Source: Corynebacterium incognita (GTDB lineage Bacteria > Actinomycetota > Actinomycetes > Mycobacteriales > Mycobacteriaceae). From it: a stretch of DNA of 64,000 bases. The stretch spans positions 496,001-560,000 of the forward strand of contig NZ_CP059404.1 in the NCBI RefSeq assembly GCF_014217255.1, in the 5' to 3' direction. Under the pieces are notes generated by a model. The model did not search any database. It was not told the origin of the DNA and worked only from the letters and a program-made list of their open reading frames with translations. Below, piece after piece: positions 8,606-17,130 of this stretch (its first letter is position 1; every line of letters starts with the position of its first letter). The translations under genes were made by a program, and so were the position numbers.

Positions 8606-8628
8606 TGGCATAAAAGGCTACAAATCAC

Positions 8629-8663
8629 GCACTTTGCTTAGTGTTTTTCTGTAAGCACAGTGC
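8629..8663. other. intergenic hairpin between convergent genes
   Basis: GCACTTTGCTTA (8629-8640) and TAAGCACAGTGC (8652-8663) form an interrupted stem (5 bp, a 2x2 internal mismatch, 5 bp) around an 11-nt T-rich loop. It lies between the AbiEi-like gene and the nudix gene, which converge, so a role in ending transcription is plausible. There is no adjoining T-tract. Confidence 0.4.
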
Positions 8664-8710
8664 ATCATTAGCAACTTTTTACATCATTAAGCGGATTGGA
8701 AGCGCAGCGC

Positions 8711-8737
8711 GCTAGCCGCGCTAGCCGCGCTAGCCGC
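8711..8737. repeat. three tandem copies of a 9-bp unit over the nudix stop codon
   Basis: GCTAGCCGC is repeated three times without interruption, followed by a degenerate unit. On the minus strand the coding sequence ends ...CGC GGC TAG and then repeats CGC GGC TAG twice more, placing three in-frame stop codons in a row. This looks like slippage at the gene end. Confidence 0.9.
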
Positions 8738-9260
8738 GCTTGCCAAAGCCCATGCGCGGCTTGAAACCCGCGGGATGCTTCATCTGCGCGATGGCATCAG
8801 CGATGAGAACGCGGTGGCGCGGGGCCAGGCTGGTGGGCAGCTGCGAGACGTTGAACCACGCGACGTCGGTGTTCTCGTCGTCGCTAAGGCGCGGCTCAGC
8901 GTCCGCATCCACGCTCAGGCGCAGTGCGGTGTCCATGAACATGCACTGGTCCCCGTTATCAAACACCACTGGTCCGACCTTGCCCACGCCGAGCAGCGCC
9001 TCGCAGTGCGCCTTGAGTCCAATTTCTTCTTCCACCTCGCGCACCGCAGTGACCTGCACGTCTTCGTGGGGTTCGCAGATGCCAGACACCGGCGCCCAGT
9101 TGCCGTTGTCCGCGCGGCGGGCCAGCAGCGTACTCGGCACCTCAAATACCGGGGCACCCGCAGGGACGTCGCGGACAATCACGCAGGTCACCGCGGGGAG
9201 GAACAGCTCGTCGTGGCCAATCTTTTCGCGCAGTTTCAGTATGTATTCCGGGGTAGACAT
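8730..9260 (-). CDS. NUDIX hydrolase
   Basis: 176 residues from ATG 9260. A complete Nudix box is present near residues 60-82: G, 5 residues, E, 7 residues, REVEEEIGL (GICEPHEDVQVTAVREVEEE). The family hydrolyses nucleoside diphosphates linked to another moiety; the substrate cannot be inferred. The start is 10 bases after the thrC stop, so it probably forms an operon with thrC. The stop lies in the 9-bp tandem repeat. Confidence 0.88.
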   Translation of the reverse strand: MSTPEYILKLREKIGHDELFLPAVTCVIVRDVPAGAPVFEVPSTLLARRADNGNWAPVSGICEPHEDVQVTAVREVEEEIGLKAHCEALLGVGKVGPVVFDNGDQCMFMDTALRLSVDADAEPRLSDDENTDVAWFNVSQLPTSLAPRHRVLIADAIAQMKHPAGFKPRMGFGKRG

Positions 9261-9270
9261 GGTGTTCAGT

Positions 9271-10716
9271 CTAGGCGCTATGTTCAATCGAGCGGACGAT
9301 GAAGTCCTTGACCACCGCGGCGTCGTTGGGCAGGTCCGTGACAAAGCGGCCACCGTCCATGACGTCGGCAAACCGGGGCGGCACGGGCGGTTCCTGGCCG
9401 ATGGCCTCGCGGATCGTCTCCGCGAACTTGACCGGCAGCGCGGTTTCCAGGCACACGATCTCCGAGCGCACGCCCTCCTCCTGCGCCATGCGCGCCACCT
9501 TGATGCCGTCCGCGGTATGCGGATCAACCAAGTAACCATAGCGCTCGTACACGTCCTTGATGGTGGCCAGGCGATCCGCGTGCGTAGAGGAACCAGATAC
9601 AAAGCCGTAGCGCTGCGCTGCCGCGTCCACCGCGTCCTGCTCCACCGAGAAGCCGCCGGCGCGGACCTTCTCGCCGAACAGCTCCCCTACCAATGAAGCG
9701 TCGCGGCCCAGCAGGTCAAAAGCGAAGCGCTCGAAGTTGGAGGCGCGGGAGATGTCCATGGATGGAGAAGACGTCTTGAAGGTCTCCGCCGCCGGGCGCG
9801 GCCGGTAGTTGCCGGTGCGGAAGAACTCGTCCAGCACGTCGTTTTCGTTTGTGGCCAGCACCAAGCGGTCAATGGGCAGGCCCATCTGCCGGGCGATGTG
9901 GCCGGCGCAGATGTCACCGAAATTTCCGGTGGGCACCGCGAAGGATACGGGCTGCGCCGCCCCCAGCTTGTCCGTCACGCGGATCCACAGCGCCACGTAG
10001 TAGACCACCTGCGCCAGCAGTCGGGCCCAGTTGATGGAGTTGACCGCACCGATGCGGTGGGTGGCCTTGAAATCAGCATCACCGGAGACCGCCTTCACCA
10101 CGTCCTGGCAGTCGTCGAACACGCCGTCCAGCGCGATGTTGAAGATGTTTGGGTCGTCCAGCCCGAACATCTGCGCCTGCTGGAACGGGGTCATGCGCCC
10201 AGCCGGGGTCAGCATGAACACGCGCACGCCCGCGCGTCCGCGCATCGCGAATTCCGCGGAGGACCCCGTGTCGCCTGACGTGGCGCCCAGGATGTTCAGG
10301 GATTCCCCGCGTCGGCCCAGCTCGTATTCAAACAGCTCACCTAGAAGCTGCATGGCCATATCTTTGAAGGCAGCGGTGGGGCCTTCGGAGAGGTGGCCGA
10401 CCCAGAGGGCGTCGCCAAGCTGGGTGGCGGGCACGATCTCGGGTGAGGAGAACGTGGGGTGGGTATATGCACGCGCGGTGATGGCCTCGAGGTCCGCGGC
10501 GGGGATGTCATCGATGTAAAGCTTGAGCACCTCGGCCGCCAGGGCAGCGTAGCCGCGTTCGTGGAGCAGCTCGCGCCACGTCTCCAAGACTTCCGCGTCC
10601 AGCTGGGGGTATTCGACGGGAACGTAGAGGCCGCCGTCGGGGGCGAGTCCGCCCAAGAGGATGTCGGTGAACTTCGCGGGAGTGGCCTGGGGATCGCGGG
10701 TCGAGATGTAGTCCAT
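9271..10716 (-). CDS. thrC: threonine synthase
   Basis: 481 residues from ATG 10716 (MDYISTRDPQATP), the same N-terminus as corynebacterial ThrC. It is the PLP enzyme converting O-phosphohomoserine to threonine. The PLP-lysine segment HLSEGPTAAFKDMAMQLL, the LGATSGDTGSSAE loop and the PTGNFGDICAGHIARQMG phosphate-binding stretch are all present. Length matches the family. It is cotranscribed with the nudix gene downstream. Confidence 0.96.
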   Translation of the reverse strand: MDYISTRDPQATPAKFTDILLGGLAPDGGLYVPVEYPQLDAEVLETWRELLHERGYAALAAEVLKLYIDDIPAADLEAITARAYTHPTFSSPEIVPATQLGDALWVGHLSEGPTAAFKDMAMQLLGELFEYELGRRGESLNILGATSGDTGSSAEFAMRGRAGVRVFMLTPAGRMTPFQQAQMFGLDDPNIFNIALDGVFDDCQDVVKAVSGDADFKATHRIGAVNSINWARLLAQVVYYVALWIRVTDKLGAAQPVSFAVPTGNFGDICAGHIARQMGLPIDRLVLATNENDVLDEFFRTGNYRPRPAAETFKTSSPSMDISRASNFERFAFDLLGRDASLVGELFGEKVRAGGFSVEQDAVDAAAQRYGFVSGSSTHADRLATIKDVYERYGYLVDPHTADGIKVARMAQEEGVRSEIVCLETALPVKFAETIREAIGQEPPVPPRFADVMDGGRFVTDLPNDAAVVKDFIVRSIEHSA

Positions 10717-10752
10717 CACCACATCTTATACCGGTGCACGCAAAGTATCAGG

Positions 10753-11523
10753 TCAATCCCCAAGGTATTCCACGTCCGGGGCGGTCACATACTTCACAAC
10801 GCCGCTCGGGTCCGCCAGGAACTCACGCGTCGCGCGCACGGCCTCGGTGTCCTCGAACGCGATGGGCACGATGCCGTCGTCCCCCACCTCCAGGATCGTC
10901 GCGCGCGGGATGCCCAGCAAGATCGGCGAATGGGTGGCGATGAAGAACTGCCCGCCGCGGGTCACGGCCTGATCTATCTCCGCGAGCAGCGCCATCTGGC
11001 GGATGACGGAGAGGCCGGATTCGGGCTCGTCGAAGAAGTAGATCCCGGCGCCGTCAACGTGTTCGGCGAGGATGTCCATCACGGACTCTCCGTGAGAGCG
11101 GTGCTGCAGGTGGTGGGACGGCGGCAGCCGGTTGAAACCCGCCTGAGCCTTGGGGCTCACCATGCGGCCCACGAGTTCCGAGTGCGTGTCCGCACGTAGA
11201 AAGAACCCACGCAGCGGCGGGCGCACCGGGTACACCGGCCGCAGCACCGTGCGCTTGTGCAGGCTCGACTGCAGGCCGGACAATCCCGCGGGTCCGTCCG
11301 CCAGCGGGCCGCCAGCATCGGGGAAGCCCGCACTAATAGCCAGGGCCTCCAGCAGCGTGGACTTCCCGGCACCGTTAGGTCCCACAAAAACGGTCACCGG
11401 GGTGCGGAACTCCAAGAGCCCCCGCGCGCGGAGGTGGCACACGGCGGGCAGAGAAAAAGAAAAGTCTTCCTCCGCGCGCTCCCCTGGCTTGAGGTCTCGG
11501 ATGCGGGCGGAGGAATAGAACAT
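10753..11523 (-). CDS. AAA/ABC-type ATPase
   Basis: 256 residues. Walker A VFVGPNGAGKSTLLEALA near residue 48, an ABC-like region (SHGESVMDIL), Walker B IYFFDEPESGLS near 168 and a switch His in ATHSPILLGIPRA. This is the stand-alone RecF/SbcC-like predicted ATPase (AAA_21/AAA_23 type) with no transporter domain. Its function is unknown. Seven bases separate it from the preceding gene on the same strand. Confidence 0.82.
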   Translation of the reverse strand: MFYSSARIRDLKPGERAEEDFSFSLPAVCHLRARGLLEFRTPVTVFVGPNGAGKSTLLEALAISAGFPDAGGPLADGPAGLSGLQSSLHKRTVLRPVYPVRPPLRGFFLRADTHSELVGRMVSPKAQAGFNRLPPSHHLQHRSHGESVMDILAEHVDGAGIYFFDEPESGLSVIRQMALLAEIDQAVTRGGQFFIATHSPILLGIPRATILEVGDDGIVPIAFEDTEAVRATREFLADPSGVVKYVTAPDVEYLGD

Positions 11524-11529
11524 GGCTTT

Positions 11530-11967
11530 TTATTTGGTGTCGGTTTGCAAAAAGGGCACATCGATGATGCCCAGATCATAGGCTTTGAGTACCGCGTCAG
11601 CTTCGGCGTTGGTGAGCTCACCGTTGGCCACCTGTTTGGCTAAGACGTCCGCGAGCAGCTCGCGTAGCGCCGTGCGGTCATCGCTGTTGACCGCCTCGGG
11701 CGGGAGGTCTTTCGTGGGGATGCCCAGAGAATTAGCCAGGTCGATGAGTTTGGAGCCGGCGGATTTCTCCGGGGCGTCGGGCGCCTGGGCCTCCCCCGGA
11801 TAGGCACCCGTGCCGATGGCGTCGCCCACGGTGCGCTGGTTTTCCAGGTCAGGTGGCATACGGTCAATCGCCATGCCACCAGCCACTCCGATGAGCACGA
11901 CTCCAGCTGCGATCATTCCGTACGGCAGGCGCGTGGCGTCGCGTTTATCGCTCGTACGGGAAGGCAT
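11530..11967 (-). CDS. single-pass membrane protein, hypothetical
   Basis: 145 residues. One hydrophobic segment (YGMIAAGVVLIGVAGGMAI, about 16-34) follows a short basic cytoplasmic start and precedes a hydrophilic, probably extracytoplasmic domain (SKLIDLANSLGIPTKDLPPE, then helical repeats ending PFLQTDTK). No family recognised. It lies in a run of minus-strand genes from glnA2 to the ATPase. Confidence 0.65.
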   Translation of the reverse strand: MPSRTSDKRDATRLPYGMIAAGVVLIGVAGGMAIDRMPPDLENQRTVGDAIGTGAYPGEAQAPDAPEKSAGSKLIDLANSLGIPTKDLPPEAVNSDDRTALRELLADVLAKQVANGELTNAEADAVLKAYDLGIIDVPFLQTDTK

Positions 11968-11979
11968 GGAAATAGATTA

Positions 11980-12513
11980 TCACTGCTCTTGGTCGCGGTC
12001 GTCCTGGGTATCGGGGGTTTCTGGTTCGTCGGCGGCGTCGTCGAAGTTGGTGGCCTTCAGCCGCTCGTCAAAGTTGCTGGCATCGAAGTCCCGGAAGGCG
12101 GAATGGTGACCGTGCTTGCTTGCCGACGCCGCGTTGTCCAGGTCCGTGCGCAACTCGCGCACGAACTCGCGGCCGACGTCGGAGAGACGGCTCAGCTCGT
12201 CAGAGAGCCGGCTGGTGGATTCTGTGACGCCGAAGGAATCAAACAGCCCTCGCAGTGGCGACGATAGCGGGGACGACGGGGTGTCCATGAACTCCTCCGG
12301 CATCACGAAGTCCTCGTCCGCACCGGTGTCATAGAGCCACGGGTTTTCCGCGATGTGGTCCTCGGCGGTGGTGGAGATCGTGACGGTCAGTCGGCCGTCA
12401 CGGATGGTGAGTTCCTCGTGGGGGTCCGCGCCGTTTTCCTGGGCGTCGTTCATGAAGATGGCGAGGTCGGCGAAGGTAGCGGTGTTCAGGTCGATGGACA
12501 TCTCGTAGGACAT
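11980..12513 (-). CDS. acidic hypothetical protein downstream of glnE
   Basis: 177 residues from ATG 12513 (MSYEMSIDLNTATFADL). Acidic throughout, with a C-terminus rich in D/E (DERLKATNFDDAADEPETP). There is no signal or membrane segment. The first 60 residues look like a compact alpha/beta domain and the rest may be flexible. Genes of similar size sit downstream of glnE in other corynebacteria. Function unknown; the start with GGAG upstream is preferred over the long frame extending into glnE. Confidence 0.6.
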   Translation of the reverse strand: MSYEMSIDLNTATFADLAIFMNDAQENGADPHEELTIRDGRLTVTISTTAEDHIAENPWLYDTGADEDFVMPEEFMDTPSSPLSSPLRGLFDSFGVTESTSRLSDELSRLSDVGREFVRELRTDLDNAASASKHGHHSAFRDFDASNFDERLKATNFDDAADEPETPDTQDDRDQEQ

Positions 12514-12572
12514 GGTGGACTCCTTCAAGCAGCTGGTGCGGCGGTCCCCACCCAGTCTAGGGAAAAGCCGCG

Positions 12573-15500
12573 TTAGTGGGCGTGCTCGAAGCTTTCGGCC
12601 TCGCCCCAGAACACCTCGTCCACCACCCGGCGCGCCAGGCGTGTGGTCTTGAGGTACGCATCGAGAAACTCCTGGTTGTCCTCCGGCGGCCAGCCCGCCG
12701 CGCCTGCCACCTGCGCGAGCTGCGGTCCCGGTTGCGGGAGCTGGTCCGTGCGCTTGCCGCGCACGAGCACTAGGGCGTTGCGGGCGTTGGTGGCAAACAG
12801 CCACGCCTCACGCAGCGTGCGCACCTTGTCCGGCGCAATGATCTCCTTGTCTTCGATCACGTCCAGCGCCTCCAGCGTGGAGGTGTTGTGCAGTTCCTCG
12901 TGTTCGTGGGCGTGCATCATGGTGAGCAGCTGCACGGTCCACTCGATGTCCGTGAGCGCGCCGCGTCCGAGTTTGGTGTGGGTGTTGCGGTCCGCGCCAC
13001 GGGGCAGGCGCTCGTTATCCACGCGGGCTTTCATGCGACGGATCTCGCGAATCAGGGATTCGCTGGCGCCGTCTTCCGGGTAGCGGAACGGGTCAATGGC
13101 GTGCAGGAATGCACGTCCGACCTCGACGTCGCCGCCGACGAAGGTGGCGCGCAGCAGCGCCTGCACTTCCCACGGCTCGCCCCAACGGGAGTAGTAGCGC
13201 TCATAGGACGCGACGGTGCGCACGACGGCGCCGGAGCGGCCTTCGGGGCGCAGCCCCAGGTCGACTTCCAAGGGCGGGTCGCCGGACGGCTTAGACAGCC
13301 GCGAGCGCATGGAGTCCACGATGCCCGCGGCCCACTTGATGGCCGCGTTGTCATCAAAACCGTCCAGCCCGGTGGGCTCGGCTACGAACATGACGTCGGC
13401 GTCCGAGCCGTAGCCGAGCTCCATGCCGCCAAGCCGGCCCATTCCGATGACGGCGATGCGGGCCGGCGGCGTGTCGACGCCCGCGTCCAGCAGCCAGGCG
13501 CGCACCTCGGCGCGGAGGCTGGCCTCTAGCACCGCGTTCCACAGCAGGGACAGCTCGCGGCAGACCTGGCTGACCGGCATGAAGCCCAGCAGGTCGGCGG
13601 CGGCGATGCGCGCCAGCTCCACCCGACGGAGGGAGCGCGCGATGGCCACGGCCTTGTCCGGGTCCTTGTGCCGCTTGGACGAGTTGACCAGCGCCTGGTT
13701 GGCCTGGTGTGGGGCAGTTTCCATGAACTTCGGGCGCAGCGCGCCGTCGGAGAGCAGCTTCACCACGTCCGGCGCGGCGATGATGAGCTCGGAGGTATAG
13801 GGCGAATTGCCCAGGATGATCATGAGGCGCTGGCCGACCACGCCTTCGTCGCGAAGCATGCGCAGGAACCAACTGCGGTCGTATGCGGCCTCGGAGAGCT
13901 TGCGGTAGTTGAGCAGGCCGGCGTCCGGGTCGGCGGTGCCCGCCAGCCACTCCATGAGGGTGGGCAGCAAGATGGCCTGGATGCGGGCCTTACGGGAAGT
14001 GCCGGCGGCCAGCGCGGTGAGGTGCTCGAAGGCGCGGGACGGGTCGCCGTAGCCGAGCGCGGCCAGCTGCAGCTTGGCGGCCTCCGGGGAGAGCTTGAGC
14101 TCGTAGGCGGACATGGAGGCCACGGAGTTGAGCAGCGGGCGGTAGAACAGGCGCGAGTGCAGCTCGGAGATGCGCACGCGCACAGTCTTGAGCTCCGCCA
14201 GCATGAGCTGGGCGGCGGAGGCCGAGTTGGTGGACGCGAAGCCGGAGATGCGGGCCAACCAGCGCAGGCCGTCCTCGTCGTCGTCGGCGGGCATGAGGTG
14301 GGTGCGGCGGAAGCGCTCGAGCTGCAGGCGGTGCTCGAGCAGGCGCAGGAATTCGTAGGCGTCGATGAGCTGGTGGCCGTCCTCGCGGCCCACGTAGCCT
14401 TCCTGCACGAGCCGGTCCAGGGCCTCCACCGTGGAAAGCACGCGGAGGGATTCGTGCGAGCGGCCGTGGACCAGCTGGAGCAACTGGACGGCGAATTCGA
14501 CGTCGCGCAGCCCGCCCACGCCGAGTTTGAGCTCGCGGTGCTTGAGCTCCTTGGGCACGTTGTCCAGCACCCGGCGGCGCATGGCCTGGACGTCCTCCAC
14601 GAACGAGTCACGCTCGCTAGCGGACCACACCATGGAGCCGATTGCGTCCAGGTAGTCCTGGCCCAGCGGCACGTAGCCGGTCTGCGGGCGCGCCTTGAGC
14701 AGCGCCTGGAACTCCCAGGTCTCGGCCCAGCGTTTGTAGTACTTGATGTGGGATTCCAGGGTGCGGACGAGGGCGCCGGATTTGCCCTCGGGCCGGAGGT
14801 TGGCGTCCACTTCGAAAAAGCAAGCGGTGCCGATGCGGTTGAACTCCGCGGCCACGCGGGTGGCGGCGGAGCTGGCGTCCTCGGCCACGAAGATGACGTC
14901 CACGTCCGAAATGTAATTCAGCTCCTCGGCGCCGCACTTACCCATGGCGATGACGGTCAGTCGGGCGTCGATAGGCTCGGTGCCGTAGACCTTGCCGTTG
15001 GCGAGGGCGAGCGCGGCGGTGAGCGCGGCGTCGGCTAGCGCGCTGGTGAGCTTGGTCACCTGCGTGAGCGACAGGCGCGGCTGGGTGGCGCTCAGTCCCT
15101 TGCGGGAGATGAAGGTGCCGGCTAGGTCGTGGGCAGCCACGCGCATGATCAGCGTGCGGTAAGTCATGCGCAGGGTTTTCTTGGCCTCCGTCTCGTCCAT
15201 CGTGGAGACGTAGGTGCCGGGAGTAGACAGGTCCGCGCGCGCGGTGTCTGCTGGCTTATCGACGTCCCCCTCCCCGGCGTCAGCGAACTCCGCCGGGTGG
15301 GCGTCGATGGCGCCCAACATCGCCTGGTGCATCTCCACCTCGTTGGGCAGCGGGCCCAACAACTCCTCCCACAGGTGCGGGTTCGCAGCCAGATGATCCC
15401 CCAGCGCCGTGGAGCCGCCGAGGAGTGAGAAGAAGCGGGCGCGGAAGCCCTGGTTGTTGCGGAGCTTCTCGTTGACCTGGGCGAAGCCCTCGCCGAGGCC

Positions 15501-15677
15501 CTCGCGGATGCGGTAGGTGGTGTTCAGCGCAAGGTTGGGATCGCCGGCGGCAGCCAGGCAGAACAAGACGTCGCGGTAGTCCGCGCTGGTCCAGCCCAGC
15601 GTCTCAAGATCCGCCGCGGCGTGCGGGCTGCTGAGCCCGAGGGTCGCCGGGGACGGGGTGGAGGAACGTCCGGCCAT
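12573..15677 (-). CDS. glnE: bifunctional glutamine synthetase adenylyltransferase/deadenylyltransferase
   Basis: 1034 residues, normal for GlnE. Two nucleotidyltransferase domains are visible: an N-terminal deadenylylase half with LNYISDVDVIFVAE (about 260) and a C-terminal adenylylase half with LGGMELGYGSDADVMFVAEP (about 760). Each is followed by a helical region (LGVGGLRDVEFAVQLLQLVH and LGRGALTDIEWTVQLL). It adds or removes AMP on Tyr406 of GlnA according to nitrogen status. The start at 15677 has AGGAG ten bases upstream. It lies directly downstream of glnA2, the conserved actinobacterial arrangement. Confidence 0.97.
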   Translation of the reverse strand: MAGRSSTPSPATLGLSSPHAAADLETLGWTSADYRDVLFCLAAAGDPNLALNTTYRIREGLGEGFAQVNEKLRNNQGFRARFFSLLGGSTALGDHLAANPHLWEELLGPLPNEVEMHQAMLGAIDAHPAEFADAGEGDVDKPADTARADLSTPGTYVSTMDETEAKKTLRMTYRTLIMRVAAHDLAGTFISRKGLSATQPRLSLTQVTKLTSALADAALTAALALANGKVYGTEPIDARLTVIAMGKCGAEELNYISDVDVIFVAEDASSAATRVAAEFNRIGTACFFEVDANLRPEGKSGALVRTLESHIKYYKRWAETWEFQALLKARPQTGYVPLGQDYLDAIGSMVWSASERDSFVEDVQAMRRRVLDNVPKELKHRELKLGVGGLRDVEFAVQLLQLVHGRSHESLRVLSTVEALDRLVQEGYVGREDGHQLIDAYEFLRLLEHRLQLERFRRTHLMPADDDEDGLRWLARISGFASTNSASAAQLMLAELKTVRVRISELHSRLFYRPLLNSVASMSAYELKLSPEAAKLQLAALGYGDPSRAFEHLTALAAGTSRKARIQAILLPTLMEWLAGTADPDAGLLNYRKLSEAAYDRSWFLRMLRDEGVVGQRLMIILGNSPYTSELIIAAPDVVKLLSDGALRPKFMETAPHQANQALVNSSKRHKDPDKAVAIARSLRRVELARIAAADLLGFMPVSQVCRELSLLWNAVLEASLRAEVRAWLLDAGVDTPPARIAVIGMGRLGGMELGYGSDADVMFVAEPTGLDGFDDNAAIKWAAGIVDSMRSRLSKPSGDPPLEVDLGLRPEGRSGAVVRTVASYERYYSRWGEPWEVQALLRATFVGGDVEVGRAFLHAIDPFRYPEDGASESLIREIRRMKARVDNERLPRGADRNTHTKLGRGALTDIEWTVQLLTMMHAHEHEELHNTSTLEALDVIEDKEIIAPDKVRTLREAWLFATNARNALVLVRGKRTDQLPQPGPQLAQVAGAAGWPPEDNQEFLDAYLKTTRLARRVVDEVFWGEAESFEHAH

Positions 15678-15710
15678 GAAAATCCAGCTCCTGTAGAAAT
15701 CCGTGAAGGT

Positions 15711-17048
15711 CTAGTAGTCGATGTGGTAGCGCAGCTCGTAGGGGGTGATCTGCTCCTGGTAGGCGTGCCACTCGTCCCACTTGGCGCGCAGGAAGTACTC
15801 GAAAACGTGCTCGCCGAGGACATCCGCCATAAAATCGGAGCGCTCCAGCTCGCGCAGCGCCTGATCGAGCGAGGACGGCAAGTCCTTGTACCCCATGGCG
15901 CGGCGCTCGCGGCGGGTGAGCGAGTGAACGTCGTCCTCGGCGGGCTCGCCCAACTCGTATCCCTCGCGGATGCCCTTGAGCCCCGCGGCGAGCAGCACCG
16001 CGTAGCCCAGGTAGGGGTTCACGGCGGAGTCGATGTTGCGGATCTCGATCCGGCGGGATTCTTCCTTGTGCAGGCGGTAGGTGGGCACGCGTACCAGCGC
16101 GGAGCGGTTGGACACTCCCCACGTCACGGCGCCCGGGGCCTCGTTGCCAAACACCAAGCGCTTGTACGAGTTCACCCACTGGTTGGTGATCGCGGTGAGT
16201 TCCAGCGAGTGCTCCAGGATGCCCGCGATGAATTGCTTTGCAGTAGTGGACAGGGAGAACTCGTCGTCCGGGTCGTGAAAGGCGTTGGACTCCCCCTCGA
16301 ACAGGGACATGTGGGTGTGCATGCCGGAACCGGAGTGCTCCTGGAAGGGCTTCGGCATGAACGTCGCGCGCACGCCCTGGTCCGCGGCGACCTTCTTGAT
16401 CACGTAGCGGAAGGTCATGATGTTGTCCGCCATGTCCAACACGTCGCCGTGGCGCAGGTCAATTTCCTGCTGTCCCGGCGCGGTCTCATGGTGAGAGAAC
16501 TCCGTGGCGATGCCTAGGGCCTCGAGGCTGCGCATGGCCTGGCGGCGAAAGCGCGGCGCCTCGTTGTAGGTGGCCTGGTCGAAGTAGCCGCCGTTGTCAG
16601 TGGCCACCAGTTTGTCGATGCCGCCACCGGCCTGAATGAGGTAGAACTCAATCTCCGGAGAGACCTTGCAGGTAAAGCCGTCCGCCGCGGCGGCGGTGAC
16701 CTGGCGGCGCAGGACGTTGCGCGGATCCACCATAGACGGCTGGCCGTCCGGCATGGCGATGTCGCAGAACATCCGCGCGGACTGCAGGTCGGGCTCGTCG
16801 GCGTCGAAAGGCATGATCTGGAACGTGGACGGGTCCGGGAACGCGATGGTGTCGGACTCGGAGATGCGGCTGAAGCCCTCCACGGAGGAGCCGTCGAAGC
16901 CAACGCCCTCTTCAAAGGCCGATTCCAGCTCGGACGGGCTCATCACCACGGACTTAAGCGAGCCCATGATGTCGGTGAACCAGAGGCGGATGAACCGGAT
17001 ATCGCGGTCTTCCACGGTGCTGAGCACAAATTCGTGTTGGCTGTTCAT
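15711..17048 (-). CDS. glnA2: glutamine synthetase, GSI-alpha-type paralogue
   Basis: 445 residues from ATG 17048 (MNSQHEFVLSTVEDRDI). GS signatures include FDGSSVEGF, KPFQEHSGSGMHTHMSLFEG and a substrate segment NRSALVRVPTYR. The loop that carries the adenylylation Tyr in GlnA reads DVHSLTRRERRAMGYKDLP here, so GlnE probably does not modify it. In C. glutamicum GlnA2 is dispensable for glutamine synthesis and its role is unclear. It is followed 33 bases later by glnE. Confidence 0.94.
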   Translation of the reverse strand: MNSQHEFVLSTVEDRDIRFIRLWFTDIMGSLKSVVMSPSELESAFEEGVGFDGSSVEGFSRISESDTIAFPDPSTFQIMPFDADEPDLQSARMFCDIAMPDGQPSMVDPRNVLRRQVTAAAADGFTCKVSPEIEFYLIQAGGGIDKLVATDNGGYFDQATYNEAPRFRRQAMRSLEALGIATEFSHHETAPGQQEIDLRHGDVLDMADNIMTFRYVIKKVAADQGVRATFMPKPFQEHSGSGMHTHMSLFEGESNAFHDPDDEFSLSTTAKQFIAGILEHSLELTAITNQWVNSYKRLVFGNEAPGAVTWGVSNRSALVRVPTYRLHKEESRRIEIRNIDSAVNPYLGYAVLLAAGLKGIREGYELGEPAEDDVHSLTRRERRAMGYKDLPSSLDQALRELERSDFMADVLGEHVFEYFLRAKWDEWHAYQEQITPYELRYHIDY

Positions 17049-17130
17049 ACCTTCCAACCTTAGGGGAATTCAAAGCCAGGTAACATCGCGTTGAGTACCC
17101 GGTCTTTTTCTATAAGGAGCATTCACCGTC

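Noticed and set aside
13668..15038. 456-codon plus-strand frame inside glnE
   Set aside because: Antisense to GlnE, which is complete with both catalytic domains.
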